From the NCBI GenBank assembly GCA_963920575.1, contig OY986968.1, positions 9,975,485 through 10,039,484 on the forward strand: a stretch of 64,000 bases of DNA. Direction: 5' to 3'. Both the position numbers and the translations under genes were made by a program. Positions 22,356 to 33,242 of this stretch are shown piece by piece. The DNA comes from Narthecium ossifragum. Its lineage: Eukaryota > Streptophyta > Magnoliopsida > Dioscoreales > Nartheciaceae. Below the pieces are notes generated by a model. It did no database searches and was not told where the DNA came from. It was given only the letters and a program-made list of their open reading frames with translations. Each line of letters starts with the position of its first letter. Positions within the stretch are counted from its first letter, which is position 1.

Positions 22356-23147
22356 TGTAACACCCCGGCCCTCCACTGGGCCCTGGCCCGCGGGCTCCCA
22401 GTCCGACCAAGATTCACCCGAGGGCCCCACCCGACACAATATTGTCCGCTTTTGGCTCAGCGCAGAAATCTGAGAAAACTTCCCAGTAGGTCACCCATCC
22501 CGGGACCGCTCCAAGGTAAGCACGCTTAACCTTGGAGTTTTCTGGTGGATCACTGCCAGCACAGCTTTAAAACGCGTTGTGTCTATGAAGGGCTTACTAT
22601 ATACTTATATCGAACCCCGGACCATACCCAGACGTTGTGGGATTGCTTACCCGGCTACCCGACTCAGCCCCGCCCTCCAGGCGCAGGCATCTTGTCCCAC
22701 GGTAGACCCAGCGGGCCTCACAATCCACCCCCCTTGGAGGCCCAGCGTCCTCGCTGGTAAAATTTTCGGCTGGGAACCGGCTCTGATACCATACTGTAAC
22801 ACCCCGGCCCTCCACTGGGCCCTGCCCCGTGGGCTCCCGGTCCGACCAGGATCCACCCGAGGGCCCCACCCGACACAGTATTGTCCGCAGAAATCTGGGA
22901 AAACTTCCCAGTCAGTCACCCATCCCGGGACCGCTCCAAGGCAAGCACGCTTAACCTTGGAGTTTTCTGACGGATCTCTGCCAGCACGGCTTTAAAACGC
23001 GTTGTGTCTATTAAGGGCTTACTATATACTTATATCGAACCCCGGACCATACCCAGACGTTGTGGGATTGCTTACCCGGCTACCCGACTCAGACCCGCCC
23101 TCTAGGCGCAGGCATCTTGTCCCACGGTAGACCCAGCGGGCCTCACA
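22356..23147 (-). mobile_element. Cassandra TRIM retrotransposon, complete
   Basis: Two LTRs (22356-22722, 367 bp; 22795-23147, 353 bp) flank a 72-bp internal region; CACAC lies on both sides (22351-22355, 23148-23152). On the minus strand the internal region starts with TGGTATCAGAGCC, the primer site for tRNA-iMet, and ends with the purine tract AAGGGGGGTGGA. There is no coding capacity. Each LTR holds a 5S-rRNA-like segment (AAGCGTGCTT then GGGATGGGTGACC..CTGGGAAGT), the hallmark of Cassandra, which carries RNA polymerase III 5S promoter motifs. The second LTR lacks 14 bp just beside the 5S segment. It would move with enzymes from other elements. Confidence 0.93.
22471..22565 (-). promoter_or_regulatory. 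5S-rRNA-derived segment in Cassandra LTR (copy 1)
   Basis: Read on the minus strand it matches the second two thirds of plant 5S rRNA: GCTGGCAGTGATC, then AAGCGTGCTT, then GGGATGGGTGACC and CTGGGAAGT. The box A and box C regions used by TFIIIA/TFIIIC are partly kept. The second copy is at 22895-22988. Confidence 0.85.
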
Positions 23148-26100
23148 CACACCATCTCGCCCTAATCCTCTTACCCATACCTCGGTCCTAGAGCTAGATC
23201 CGAGCTACCCGAGCCCTCGGATCGGCGATCGAGCCCATCGCCCGCACCTAGCCTTAATGCTTCTAATGCATACAACATGCATGAGCCTATTCAAACAACT
23301 AGGCCTAGGTGTCTCTACATGTCAATTCATCGATCACATGTCCACAAGATATAGCATAGCTATATGATCAATCTAGTATTTAAGAATAGACAGAAGTCAA
23401 GCATATTACTTAGATATCCCAATCATAGATAATCTCATTCAACACATGAAAAAAAGGCACACCTTCGGCCCAATCAGATCTAGACATTCCCACAAATAAA
23501 ATAGAAACGGGCACACCGCCGGCCCTAGGCATGAACATACTATGATACTGCATAATTAAAGCTATTAACATGTAAGTATACGAATTTAATGGAGGAATGA
23601 CAGATGGCACGGATGAATAGCAATTAATCAGGTAACGGCAGGTACATGATCGATAACAAAACTCAATCAATCACTTTGAAAGGCAGTGAAGAAAGCTACC
23701 CTTATCATCTCAATCGAGAACACCTACAAGCAGATCTCAGCAGCAAGAAATAAATCCGCAAGTACCTCATCTACACACCCGAGGCTAACCAGTTCAAAGA
23801 AGAAAGAGTGCTAGCAAGTGCCAATTGTGCATTGACCATCCCATCTATAGGTTTAGATCCAAAACAGAGGGAAGAAACGAGGAATTCACAACCCAGCAAC
23901 CAGAACAAAGATCAATAGCTAGAATCCAAAGATCAACAGACAATCAAAAGGAAATCAAGCCCTTGCAGCGAGACAACCAAGCGATGAAACCCAACATTGG
24001 CCAGTTAATCTAAACCAAACATCATAAGCTTGAGGGAAAATCTGGAAGGGGTTGGAGGACGATCTCAGGTACCGACAAACCAAAACAGGGGAAAAGATCT
24101 GTGAAAATGAGGAACCTGAGATCTAACCCACTGCAGCAACCAGGAGAAGCAACAGGGGAGAGGGAAGAACAACTACCAGACGATCCTATTCGGAATCACT
24201 AGAACCTAGCACAAGCATCATAGGGAAGACGAAGAAGACGAGGACGCAAGGAAACAGAGCAAGGCATAGCCGGAAAAGCCGAAGGAAATAGAGCATATAT
24301 GGGTTGCATCGCCGGAGGAACCAAGGAAGAAAGCAAGCATCAGAGAACAGAGCATAGCATCAGGATACAACAAACTAGCAAGTAGGATTCAACCTCTCAA
24401 CAAAACCCGTCATAAACTCATGTTTGATCCACCGCAAAACAGGGGAAGAAGAAGAAATCCACAGAGAAATTCACGGAAGCAACAAAGCATCGATCATCCT
24501 AAGCTAACATGCTTCAACCAATTCTAGAGGCCAAAACCAAGATTTGGGTAGGAAATTCCTACCTCTGGGCATCGGGATCTCGTCCCTCTCCTTCTTTTCC
24601 GGCCGCGGTTGTCGTCTCCGAGCTCGCAGCCAGTCGCACGTCGCCGCCACCTCTCTCCTCAGGCCGTGAGTCGCCTCCAGTCACGGATGCCGCCAAGATC
24701 TCTCCTTCCTGGTCGCGACCACCGCCGATCTCTCGCGCTCTCTATCGCGAGCTCTCTCTCCCTCTTTCTCAACAGAGCCCTAGCGGCTGCGGGAATTAAT
24801 AAGGGTTTTTATATGATTTGCCTCTCTTGGATCCTGGCCGTTAGATTAGCTAGATCTAATCACAGCCATTCAAACATCGATCTACACGATCCAACTCAGA
24901 TCCTCTAATCTGTAGCTCTCCTAATGGTCTACTCAAACACATACATCATCATAAGGCCGTGTGTGCACTACACGTGTGTGAACCCAACCCACATGAAGCA
25001 ATTTGACCAAATTGCCCCTGGGGTCGCAAAGAGGCCGTGCGATCAACCGATCGCGCTCGACGCGGAAACATCCAAGAAGAGATCGCCCCTCGACATCGGC
25101 CCTCGACCGACGCGGTCGAGCCAGGTCGGAGGATCAGGTCCTCACACAACCCATCTGATTCCAACCTCTCTGATTCTAGGGAACCTAACCCTTCCAAGTA
25201 TACACCTAGGGTACCCTTTCCTGCGGCCCTTAAGGATCCCTATCCAACTATCAAAGCCCGAAGAGCTGTAGAGGACGCCATTGAATTATTCAAACATGTC
25301 AACATCAACATACCATTGCTTCAAGCCATTCGTCAAATCCCTTCATATGCCAAATTTCTTAAGGATATGTGCACTCATAAACGCCAGACAAAACCCAATA
25401 GAGACAAGAAAATCCTTTTACCTGAGCAAGTCAGTTCGATTTTGAGACATGACACGCCACCCAAACTAAAGGACCCTGGTACCCCTACCATACCATGTTG
25501 CATAGGAGACTACCAGATTGATGGTGCCCTTCTTGACCTAGGAGCCAGTGTAAACATTTTACCCTATTACCTTTATAAGGAATTTGGGATGGAGGAACTG
25601 AAACCGACCTCTGTTGTTTTGCAATTAGCTGATAGGTCTATTAAGACCCCTAGAGGTATCGTAGAGGACGTATTAGTTAAGGTGGACAACTTCTTTTCCC
25701 TGTCGACTTTGTCGTCTTGGATATGGAACCCGCTGTTCACTGCAGAAAGACTGTGCCTATCATCTTAGGACGCCCCTTTTTGGCCACTGCAAATGCCAAT
25801 ATTCAGTGTCGAACTGGTGTCATGGATGTCTCTTTTGGTAATATGCATGTTAAACTGAACATCTTTAAAACTACATGTTTGCCTGAGTGTGAGAATGAAT
25901 GCTTTCGTGTTGATAGTTTGACTGACTACTGTGATGATAAATCTCATGTTATAATGATTGATAGATTATCTGAGATTTTGAGGGATTATGACTCTGATGA
26001 TGATGATGATGGTGATGCTACACTGCACAATGATAGAGTATCTGAGATTTTGAAGGAATATGATTCTGACAATGATGATTATGATGTTGAATTGCATAAT

Positions 26101-26784
26101 GCTAGATTGGCTGTGATTCTGAATGAGTATGAGTTTGAGGATTCGGAGGATGATGATGTTGAAGTGGAGAATGATAGGCTATCTGATATCTTGAATGCTT
26201 ATGCTTCTGATTCTGGTGATGATGTTAATTTGAACACCGCACAATCGAAATATGATATCAAAACACACATCTTGCCCGACCAATCACTCAATCGGCATAT
26301 TGCGGAGATAAAACCTATTGTTGGGATGGTTGAACCCCTTTCACCGCTATTTTTTACTCCCGCACCTGTGATAGATACGGGCCAATTGTGTGCTTATTAT
26401 GCCGACACTCACCTTTACACAGATGCGGCAGTGTATCCTAAGGTTGAGCCACCTCCTCTTTTCTCTATATTTGCACCATCATCACTGACTTCACCGCTTC
26501 TTTTATCTATATTTGACCTTCCACTTCCGGTTCACTCGAATGATAGTTTCACTATTCTGGGGGACAAATACTGTAGACCGGGTTGCAAGATGAAACATGA
26601 CGATAGGTTGCATTTTATAGCGGGTGGGGTCTCTAGTTCTCTTGTTGGGAGGAAAGGCTTTGTTAGCCTACATCATCAACTACTTGATCTACTGTGGGGC
26701 TGGGGTTGGTTTCAAGCATTATATCGAGGAAATTATTCTAAGTGGGGTGATCGATGCCGTCGGATTGACGGATCCATGCTATAA

Positions 26785-29294
26785 TTACACCTTTTCGGGA
26801 AGTCCAGCGAATGACTCAAAATTGCGCGCTTTTTGGGAGGCAACCCAAGTTTTATAATTTTTTCGTATTTTGCTAAATTTTTAGGATTCTCCATGATTTT
26901 TTTTTCAATTTTTCTTTTCTCGTCTTTTTTCTATTTTTCCGAATTTTCTTTAAGTTTTCTCTCTCCTCCCGCTCTCTCCTTCACCCGCGGCTCATCGTCC
27001 CGGCTCGTCGGCTCGTCCCCAAGCCGACGACCACCGCCGCCCGTCGCCAACTCTCCAGCCGCCCTCAGCCCCTAAAAATACCACCGATACCTCCGCCAAC
27101 CTTCCACCTATTCATCCCCGTCCTTCATGTCCCTCGCCACCTTCTCCTCCGACGCCGGTGAGCCCCCCCCGTCGTCGTCTTCACCGCCATTCACGGCCGC
27201 TCACCTCCCCAAACCACCTCCATCACCTTCCTCAGGCCACCACGAAGCTTCCTCCACAATCAAAACAACTCCTTGCCGCCGGGATCATCGACTTCAACCG
27301 CCGTCGGTTTCCACCTTTCCGACCACCCTCAATTCGTCGCCTGGAAGCCCCATTCTTCAATCAAACCCCATAGAACACTTCATTGGCCTTCCACGATCCT
27401 TCCTCAATCGTCCCCGCCCTTGATTAGGGCTCCGATCATTGGAATCCATTTCCACACGTCATCGCCCTCCGCGCTGTCCATTGCCGTTCCTCCGCCTGAA
27501 GGCCACCATTCTTTGATCAGACCACACCGGTGACTTCCTTGGCCTTCAACGATTCTTCCTGTCACCTTCCCGTCCTCAGGCGACGCCGTTTCACCGTTGA
27601 TCACCTCCGGCGAACTTTCCGCCGTCCAATTGCTGATGGATACGTTCCAAGTGCTACATAGCTTCGATTTCGAATCAGACGGTGCAGATCTTCAATCTTG
27701 ATGCTATAATGGATGCTAACTATGTTGGGTGCTATGCATGGATAGTTCCATATATTTTAATATTTTTATGCTTCTATTTTTAAGTTATGTGGATGACTGA
27801 TTGTACAGGCTACGTACTTGATAAATACAAAGGAGACTCTGCCGAACTTTTAATGATTCTAAGACCTTTTGGCTATTATTGTTATATTTTCCATTCTATT
27901 CTATTTGATCTTTTGGAAAGGTATTTTTTTTATCGCAGGAGGTCCTTTGGCAATCATTAGGGGGCGAATTTTGCAAATCTTATATCAACCGATCAGGGGG
28001 TTATTCTTCAGTCTTTCCATATGTCTCTACTGTTTTGTGGTGATTTATATGGCTTTATCCTTTTAATCTCTTCTAGAGACTTGACTTTATTCAATAGCGA
28101 CGTATTCTTCTTGCGGGCGGTGTGGTGATTACAATGCTTGAGACATTTACCTATGGCGCGATATTATGGTGATCTCTACCCTTTTTCCTTACATTATTTT
28201 TATGACTTAGTGTAATTGGGGACAATTACATTCAAGTTGGGGGTAAATTTTAGGAATTTAATTCTTATACATCCCTTGAAATATATCAAAAGGATGAAAT
28301 TACGATATGATTTGACAAAGTTGCAGGTTTTAGAAATTTATTTTATGGATTATTCTGAGACTTGTATGTCATATTAGAGATAGTAAATTTTGCAATGCAT
28401 GACACTATTTCTATACTTTAACACTTTTACCATGATCTAAGGATAGCTTGGCATATCCTAATGCACATGTTCACTTCCACATGTTAAGGAGTTGATATTA
28501 GATTCTAAGAATGATACTGGGATAGGTTTACAATTTGATGTCATGACACAGAAAATACATGAACACATGCAATTATCTGAGTATGCGAAAAAAAAAGAAA
28601 AAAAAAAGAAAGGATTTTCAACTTAGTAACCGGGCAGTGTGCCTATCCAGCGTGGTGTTTGCGTAAAACGGTTGAATTTCCTGGAAAAAAAAGAAAGAAA
28701 AAAATGAGGATTTTCAACTTAGTAACCGGACAGTGTGCCTAGCCAGCATGGTGTTCGCGTAAAACGGTTGAAATTCCTAAGGAAAAAAAAACAGATATTG
28801 CTATAGGATAAGTGGAAGATATATGCTTGGATAGGATTGTGATCTTGAATAGTTGAAGTGTTTAGATATAATTGATGCTCTGAAGCATGTGGAACCCCCA
28901 TTCACACACAGGAGTGCTAAAGTTGTTTTTAATCATGATTAAATATATTAGAGTGTTGGAAATATGTTATGATATGTTTTGACTTACTATATTTTTGTGA
29001 TTGTGAGTTGAAGGGTGTATTCATGAATACGGTTTCTATTTCATGCATTAGAGTTGATGAATCTTATAATTGATTTCTAATGATATATTCAAGGGAATGT
29101 ATAGATGTTTGTGGGTGTCATCCCTGAAAACCCTCAGGAGACTATTACTCCTCCACTGGGATAACCCAGGGGTTTAAAGGCTTGTTGCACATGCTAAGTG
29201 CAATCGTGAGACCAACGAAAGTGGCTAGTTAGATTTATTGCTTAGTTTTATATTTTCTTTGCTCAAGGACTAGCAAAGTGTAAATTGGGGGGTG
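26785..29294 (+). other. Element C 3' noncoding region, structured motifs and PPT
   Basis: 49 nt after the stop is the hairpin TTGGG-AGGCAA-CCCAA (26833-26848). A C-rich block (26960-27640) gives Pro/Ser-rich open frames (for example 27127-27423) that look like non-coding or captured leader sequence. A perfect hairpin TGTAATTG-GGGA-CAATTACA (28211-28230) is followed by AAGTTGGGGG (28234-28243). Two modules TTCAACTTAGTAACCGG..GCGTAAAACGGTTGAA lie at 28615-28677 and 28711-28773 between oligo-A runs. The PPT AAATTGGGGGGTG is at 29282-29294, next to the 3' LTR. Confidence 0.7.
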
Positions 29295-30703
29295 TGATGA
29301 GTCACTAAATATTCATAATTAAACCCCTTAATTTACCTTCGTTAGGCTTAGAGTGTTTGTATTTGATAGTTTATTAGTTGATTTCAGGTTTAATGAAGAT
29401 TCAAGCTAGAATTACAAAAAAGAGGGTTAATATGCTGAAATACACTGCTCTATCGACTGTTAGCATAATACTCATCAGACATTATTCTTATGTCCAAATA
29501 TTCTGAAATTTGGGTGACATCTAGAAAACATCAAGATGTACAACTTTCATGTTGGACACTTTCAGAGATTCCTGATGGATTGATAGCAGTTTTGAAGAAT
29601 ATGAAGATATTTAGCTGCTGGAAGACTGGTCCGTCAACATGCGGGAGAATATTCGCCAAATATTATCAAATCTTCAGGATCTGACAGAAGACTTCCAAAT
29701 CTACATCTTTTGTGTTGGACTCATTCTCAGATTATGGACTGGTTGAACCCAGTTACGACCGGAAGAAGCTGTCAGGATTAAACTAGAAAATCCGAGTTGT
29801 ACTAGAGGTCCAACTCAACCCAAAACCCTAATTCCGGGAATTAACATATAAAAAGGGTTTTGTTTGCCAAAAACCAGAAGCCCCCATAGAGAGAAAAAGA
29901 GAGGATTAGGGTTGCTGAAGGAGACGGAGATGCGGCTTGGATCTCAAGCGTTCTTCATCGAATACATGGCCTTCACCCCAAAGATGAGTGGCTAATCTCT
30001 CACTTAGGGATTTCATGAAGCTCTAATGTAGCCTTCTTCTATTTTTCTAGTTGAATCTTGTATTTTTATACTAGACATGATCTTATAAATTTGGTTTTAA
30101 TGATAAAAGAGTTGAGGGAACCGAGTTCCTTGACGTATTTTTAGTCCTACTTGATTGCGGTGCTTGATAGTAGAGATCTATAGGATGATTTTAATGTCGC
30201 TTTTGTGCATGCCTTTGAGATAGTTTATGCTAACCAAAGATAGATTGTACTCAGGTTAAGTCCGAAGACAGTCTATGCTAAGCGAAGATAGACTATGTCG
30301 TAGGATAACATGAGCGTTCTTTTAGGGATTCATGCGAGCTTAAAAAGCCGTGATTCCATATGTCTAGATTAGAGAACAAGAGGATACTAGAGAATATAAG
30401 AGGTGAAATTAGATTGGATTGAGTAATCCCTAGGTTTTCTCTCATTGATTTATCTCAACTTTTTCATTGCTTTTTCAGTAGTTTAATTCCTTAGATAACA
30501 AAACCATTGAAACTCCTTTTCTTCGCTTTAGGACTTGAGTTTAGAGATTTAATTTGATTTCTTCTTTTGTTAATCAATATTTCCCTGTGGTTCGACTCCG
30601 GATCTCACCACTGTTCTACGTTTGTAGAGTAGTATTGATTGAAGGATTATAAATTCTAAATTGCGTTTTGCATCTGATTTAACAACGCATTTGCGAGCGA
30701 TCA
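29295..30703 (+). repeat. Element C 3' LTR (type 1)
   Basis: 1409 bp, TGATGAGTCACTAAATATTC start and GCGAGCGATCA end, directly after a PPT. Same family as 574, 4608 and 63112. A TATA-like ACATATAAAAAGGG lies near 29844. The base pairs after the end (GCTAC) do not match any left flank in the window, so its partner LTR cannot be assigned with certainty; D's LTR (4608) is a candidate. Confidence 0.8.
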
Positions 30704-31216
30704 GCTACTTTGGGAATAGCCACTGTTTGGGACAAGAGCTTGGGTTGGTTGCTCTTGTCGGGGCATTTGCTAGAGGTTGGGGACCTTTAGATGTCCGTTG
30801 GCCATGTGCGGTGCACGTTGGGGCTCGACGGCTTTCTCGGTTGCGTCGGTTGGCCGCGCACCAAGTTGTGCTTCTTTGGCCATGGGTAGGTGTTATGGGT
30901 ACACTTGACGGTGTTGTTTCGCTCTCATTGAAGGTCGCTGGTTGGCGATCCTTCTGGTTGTCGAGAGCTGGGGCCTGTTCATCAGTTTGTGGTGAACTCC
31001 TTCCCTTTTGGTTGTGCAGCTGTCTTTCTGAGGGGCTTATTGGCTATCACCTTCGCAAGATATCGAGTTTAAGATCGAGGTTCTTTCGAACGGTTTTCAG
31101 CATTGCGAGTTTAGGTATGGATGCCAGCAACATATGGAGAGTCGAGAACTCAGTCGGCCAAGTGGGTAGCTCGGGACTTCATTCGCCCTACTGTATTATC
31201 TCAAAGTGTTCCGGGC
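30704..31216 (+). pseudogene. Element H relic, left part (chromovirus-like, decayed)
   Basis: G/T-rich DNA with an 816-base open frame starting at 30661 that crosses the LTR borders on both sides and so cannot be a real gene. Short matches to gypsy pol are faint (GFQHCEFRYG near 31095 resembles RYGHYEF of chromovirus RT). The assignment rests mainly on RT sequence resuming to the right of the solo LTR at 33092. Confidence 0.3.
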
Positions 31217-31221
31217 CTCCT

Positions 31222-33091
31222 TGTGAGGACTTGCCCCTCTACTCCTGGGTCGACCGTCTGGGTCGGACCCGTGGCTCGCTTGCTTGTTTCGCGTCGAGCG
31301 CGCGATCCGGTGGATCATATTGTTTCTTGAGCCGCAAGAGCAATTTGATAAATTATGCCTTATCGGTTTGTTTCACACCCGCGTGTGCACACACTGACCG
31401 TGTTCATGAAAATAGTTGTTTAGAACGGTTAGTTGGACCCGGGATCGAAAGATCTAGGCTTGGTCTTGTGTTCTAGCCCAAATCTAACTTTCTGCACAAA
31501 ATGATCTATCTTTTCTTGTTAAGAAAATTGATCATTTGGTGCCAGAAAGTCTTTGCATCGTCATGAAGGATCGATCTTTTCATGGGGAAAAGATCGATCA
31601 TTCATAAGTCGGTTCGTCCGTCTATAAAACGGGTGCATCCCCCTTCTCTTTTCTCCTTTTGAAATCTGTCATTCTTGAGCTCAGATCTGGCCAGATTTTG
31701 GTGGAGATTGAGGACCATCATAGGCTCAGCAGCGCGGATTGAAGCTGCTCTAGTCTAGGTAGGGATGCGACCTACTTGTCTTTCCGGTTTTTGAGAGTTT
31801 TGAGCTTGCCTATGTTTTGTTTGAGTTTATCTCCTTGCATGTTTGTTGGTTTTCAGTGCAAGTACCGGTTTTGGACTCGTGGTCCTTCGTACTACTAGAT
31901 CGCAGAGTTTTGTGAGATTTGGTAGCGTTTTCCGGCTCGCTGGAGAACCCATGAAGATCGATCTTCCTTGAGGTTTGTGGGATTTGCTTCCCGTAACATG
32001 CTATTCTTTTGTGGACTGGCTGCAGTTGGTAGGGTTACCACTGCAGCAGTTCCTTGGCCTGTATTACCTGTTCACCACCCCGGACCGGCAGGGTGCCGAG
32101 CCCAGACCATGTTCTTTATCGTCACATATGTTGCATGCTTATCTGTTTTCCTGCGTATGTTCATAGCTTGCATCTGGTTGTGCATTAGCTGCATGTGGTT
32201 AGGGCTTGAGCGATCTGCGATATCGTCGTTCCGAGGGCTTGGAAGCTCAGATTAGCTTTAGGACCGTGGCTGGGTAGCTTGGTCCAGGTTTGAATGGTTG
32301 TGTTCAGTCGAATTCGATGATAGGTCTAGATGACTTGAACACTTGTTGATCGATGATTTAGAGGTCGTGTCGGCCTCGAGCGGGTTCTGAGGTGTAGCCG
32401 GTGTCCGATTTCCTTGTCTCTTGAGTAGAGAGTGTGCCTACTCAGCAGTGTTGTCTTCCCGCTTAGTAGTACTGGTTTCTTGCTTGTGAGATGACAGTGT
32501 TGGTTTCCTGCCTCGCTGAGGGTGACCCAGTATGTAACCAACTCGGGCGGAAGACCATGACTGTGGCCTCTCAGGGACACGCGGTGGGGTTATGGGGCCC
32601 CTGTGTGCACCGAGGCCTAGCTAGAGGGCGATACTGTTGTATTTCCCTCTTCCTTCTGTGAGTCGTAGTGTAGTTTCCCTGCTGAGCTTAGTTGCTCTTT
32701 CCTACCCGGGCTGCATTCTGCAGGTGCAGGCGTTAGCTCATCTTCGGTGGCCTCTTCCAGGAAGTTGGTTGGCTGCACGGTGGCATCTGACAGAGTTTGA
32801 GGAGCGGTGATCTTTCTGTCTTCAAAACCCCATAGTTAGCCTCCTACTGGAGTGTATAAATGTTTGTACTTAATTTCCCCTCTTCGAGGTTTTGTAGACT
32901 TGTATCACTTTGGATTTTTAATCTTTAATCTTAAGGTTTCTGTTAATTTAGGATTGTTAATTGAGGGTGTTTAATTAATGCTTAGGGAAACCAGTAGACT
33001 AGAGGGAACCCTCGCCAAAATTTCCGCAGTTAGTTAGGTTTTGGTTCGCGTCCCCCGGCCCGGTTGGGCTTTCACGTGTCGGGGTGCGACA
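31222..33091 (+). mobile_element. Solo LTR in element H (+ strand)
   Basis: TGTGAGGACTTGCC to GGGGTGCGACA, 1870 bp, with CTCCT on both sides (31217-31221, 33092-33096), a perfect 5-bp duplication. It has two palindromic hairpins at 31502-31535 and 31569-31599 just before a TATA box (TCTATAAAAC, about 31620). Open frames inside (31968-32255 and others) are not supported as genes. It is the inverted relative of the LTR at 33243-45568. Confidence 0.85.
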
Positions 33092-33242
33092 CTCCTTGTG
33101 GTTCATTCCTCCCATACATGCCTAGGCTTTAGTTAGCTAGACAATGTTGCAGTTACTGAGGGAGCATAGGTTGTATACCAAGTCTTCCGAGTGCGAGTTC
33201 TGGCTCCCCGAAGTGAAGTTTCTAGGGCATGTGGTATCAGTA
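33092..33242 (+). pseudogene. Element H reverse transcriptase fragment
   Basis: From 33144 the frame MLQLLREHRLYTKSSECEFWLPEVKFLGHVVS is the thumb-side end of a chromovirus (Tekay/Del-type) RT. The upstream palm is unreadable and there is a stop a few codons before the ATG. The sequence is cut at 33243 by a minus-strand LTR, and resumes at 45569 with GGISIDSTKIEAIL, which completes the same motif region. Confidence 0.75.

Larger units (their letters stand above)
21606..25146 (-). mobile_element. Solo LTR K2 (same family as K1), with nested Cassandra
   Basis: Minus-strand LTR: TGTCACGCCCCGACC at its left edge and GGTCCTCACA at the right, with CAACC on both sides (21601-21605 and 25147-25151), a perfect 5-bp duplication. 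Without Cassandra it is about 2.74 kb, close to K1's 2.70 kb. It shares the CT/GC-rich leader (about 24540-24780, minus strand) followed by a splice-donor-like AGGTAGGA. It sits inside the gag frame of element C. Open frames in it, such as 24509-24799 and 24924-25271, are not genes. Confidence 0.85.
20758..26784 (+). pseudogene. Element C gag-protease with acidic repeat domain, no RT or integrase (split by K2)
   Basis: Coding runs 20758-21605 and 25147-26784; the solo LTR between preserves the frame. It starts at a CCHC knuckle (CALCSSSKHSTTDC, 20839-20880), then YNPGWRNHPNFSW, a coiled coil, an in-frame TAA (21329-21331), TLRSGKTV, a DRSD-rich stretch made by GATCGATC DNA, PFPAALKDPY, the protease site LLDLGAS, and IILGRPFLAT. 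A 1-base loss near 25692 shifts frame. After protease, where RT should begin, there are four acidic repeats of the form DRLSEILRDYDSDDDD (about 25960-26240), then a unique tail ending at 26784. No RT, RNase H or integrase motif follows before the PPT. A trans-mobilised element is inferred. Confidence 0.7.

Noticed and set aside
22471..22988. 5S rRNA genes
   Set aside because: The 5S-like segments are partial and placed inside Cassandra LTRs with PBS, PPT and target-site duplication.
22579..22995. 138-codon frame and its neighbours
   Set aside because: Lies across the Cassandra LTRs and internal region, which is non-coding.
27127..27533. Pro/Ser-rich proteins
   Set aside because: Overlapping frames of a C-rich block with no domain and no consistent frame preference.
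30661..31476. 271-codon open frame on the + strand
   Set aside because: It starts inside one LTR and ends inside another element, across insertion borders; no domain.
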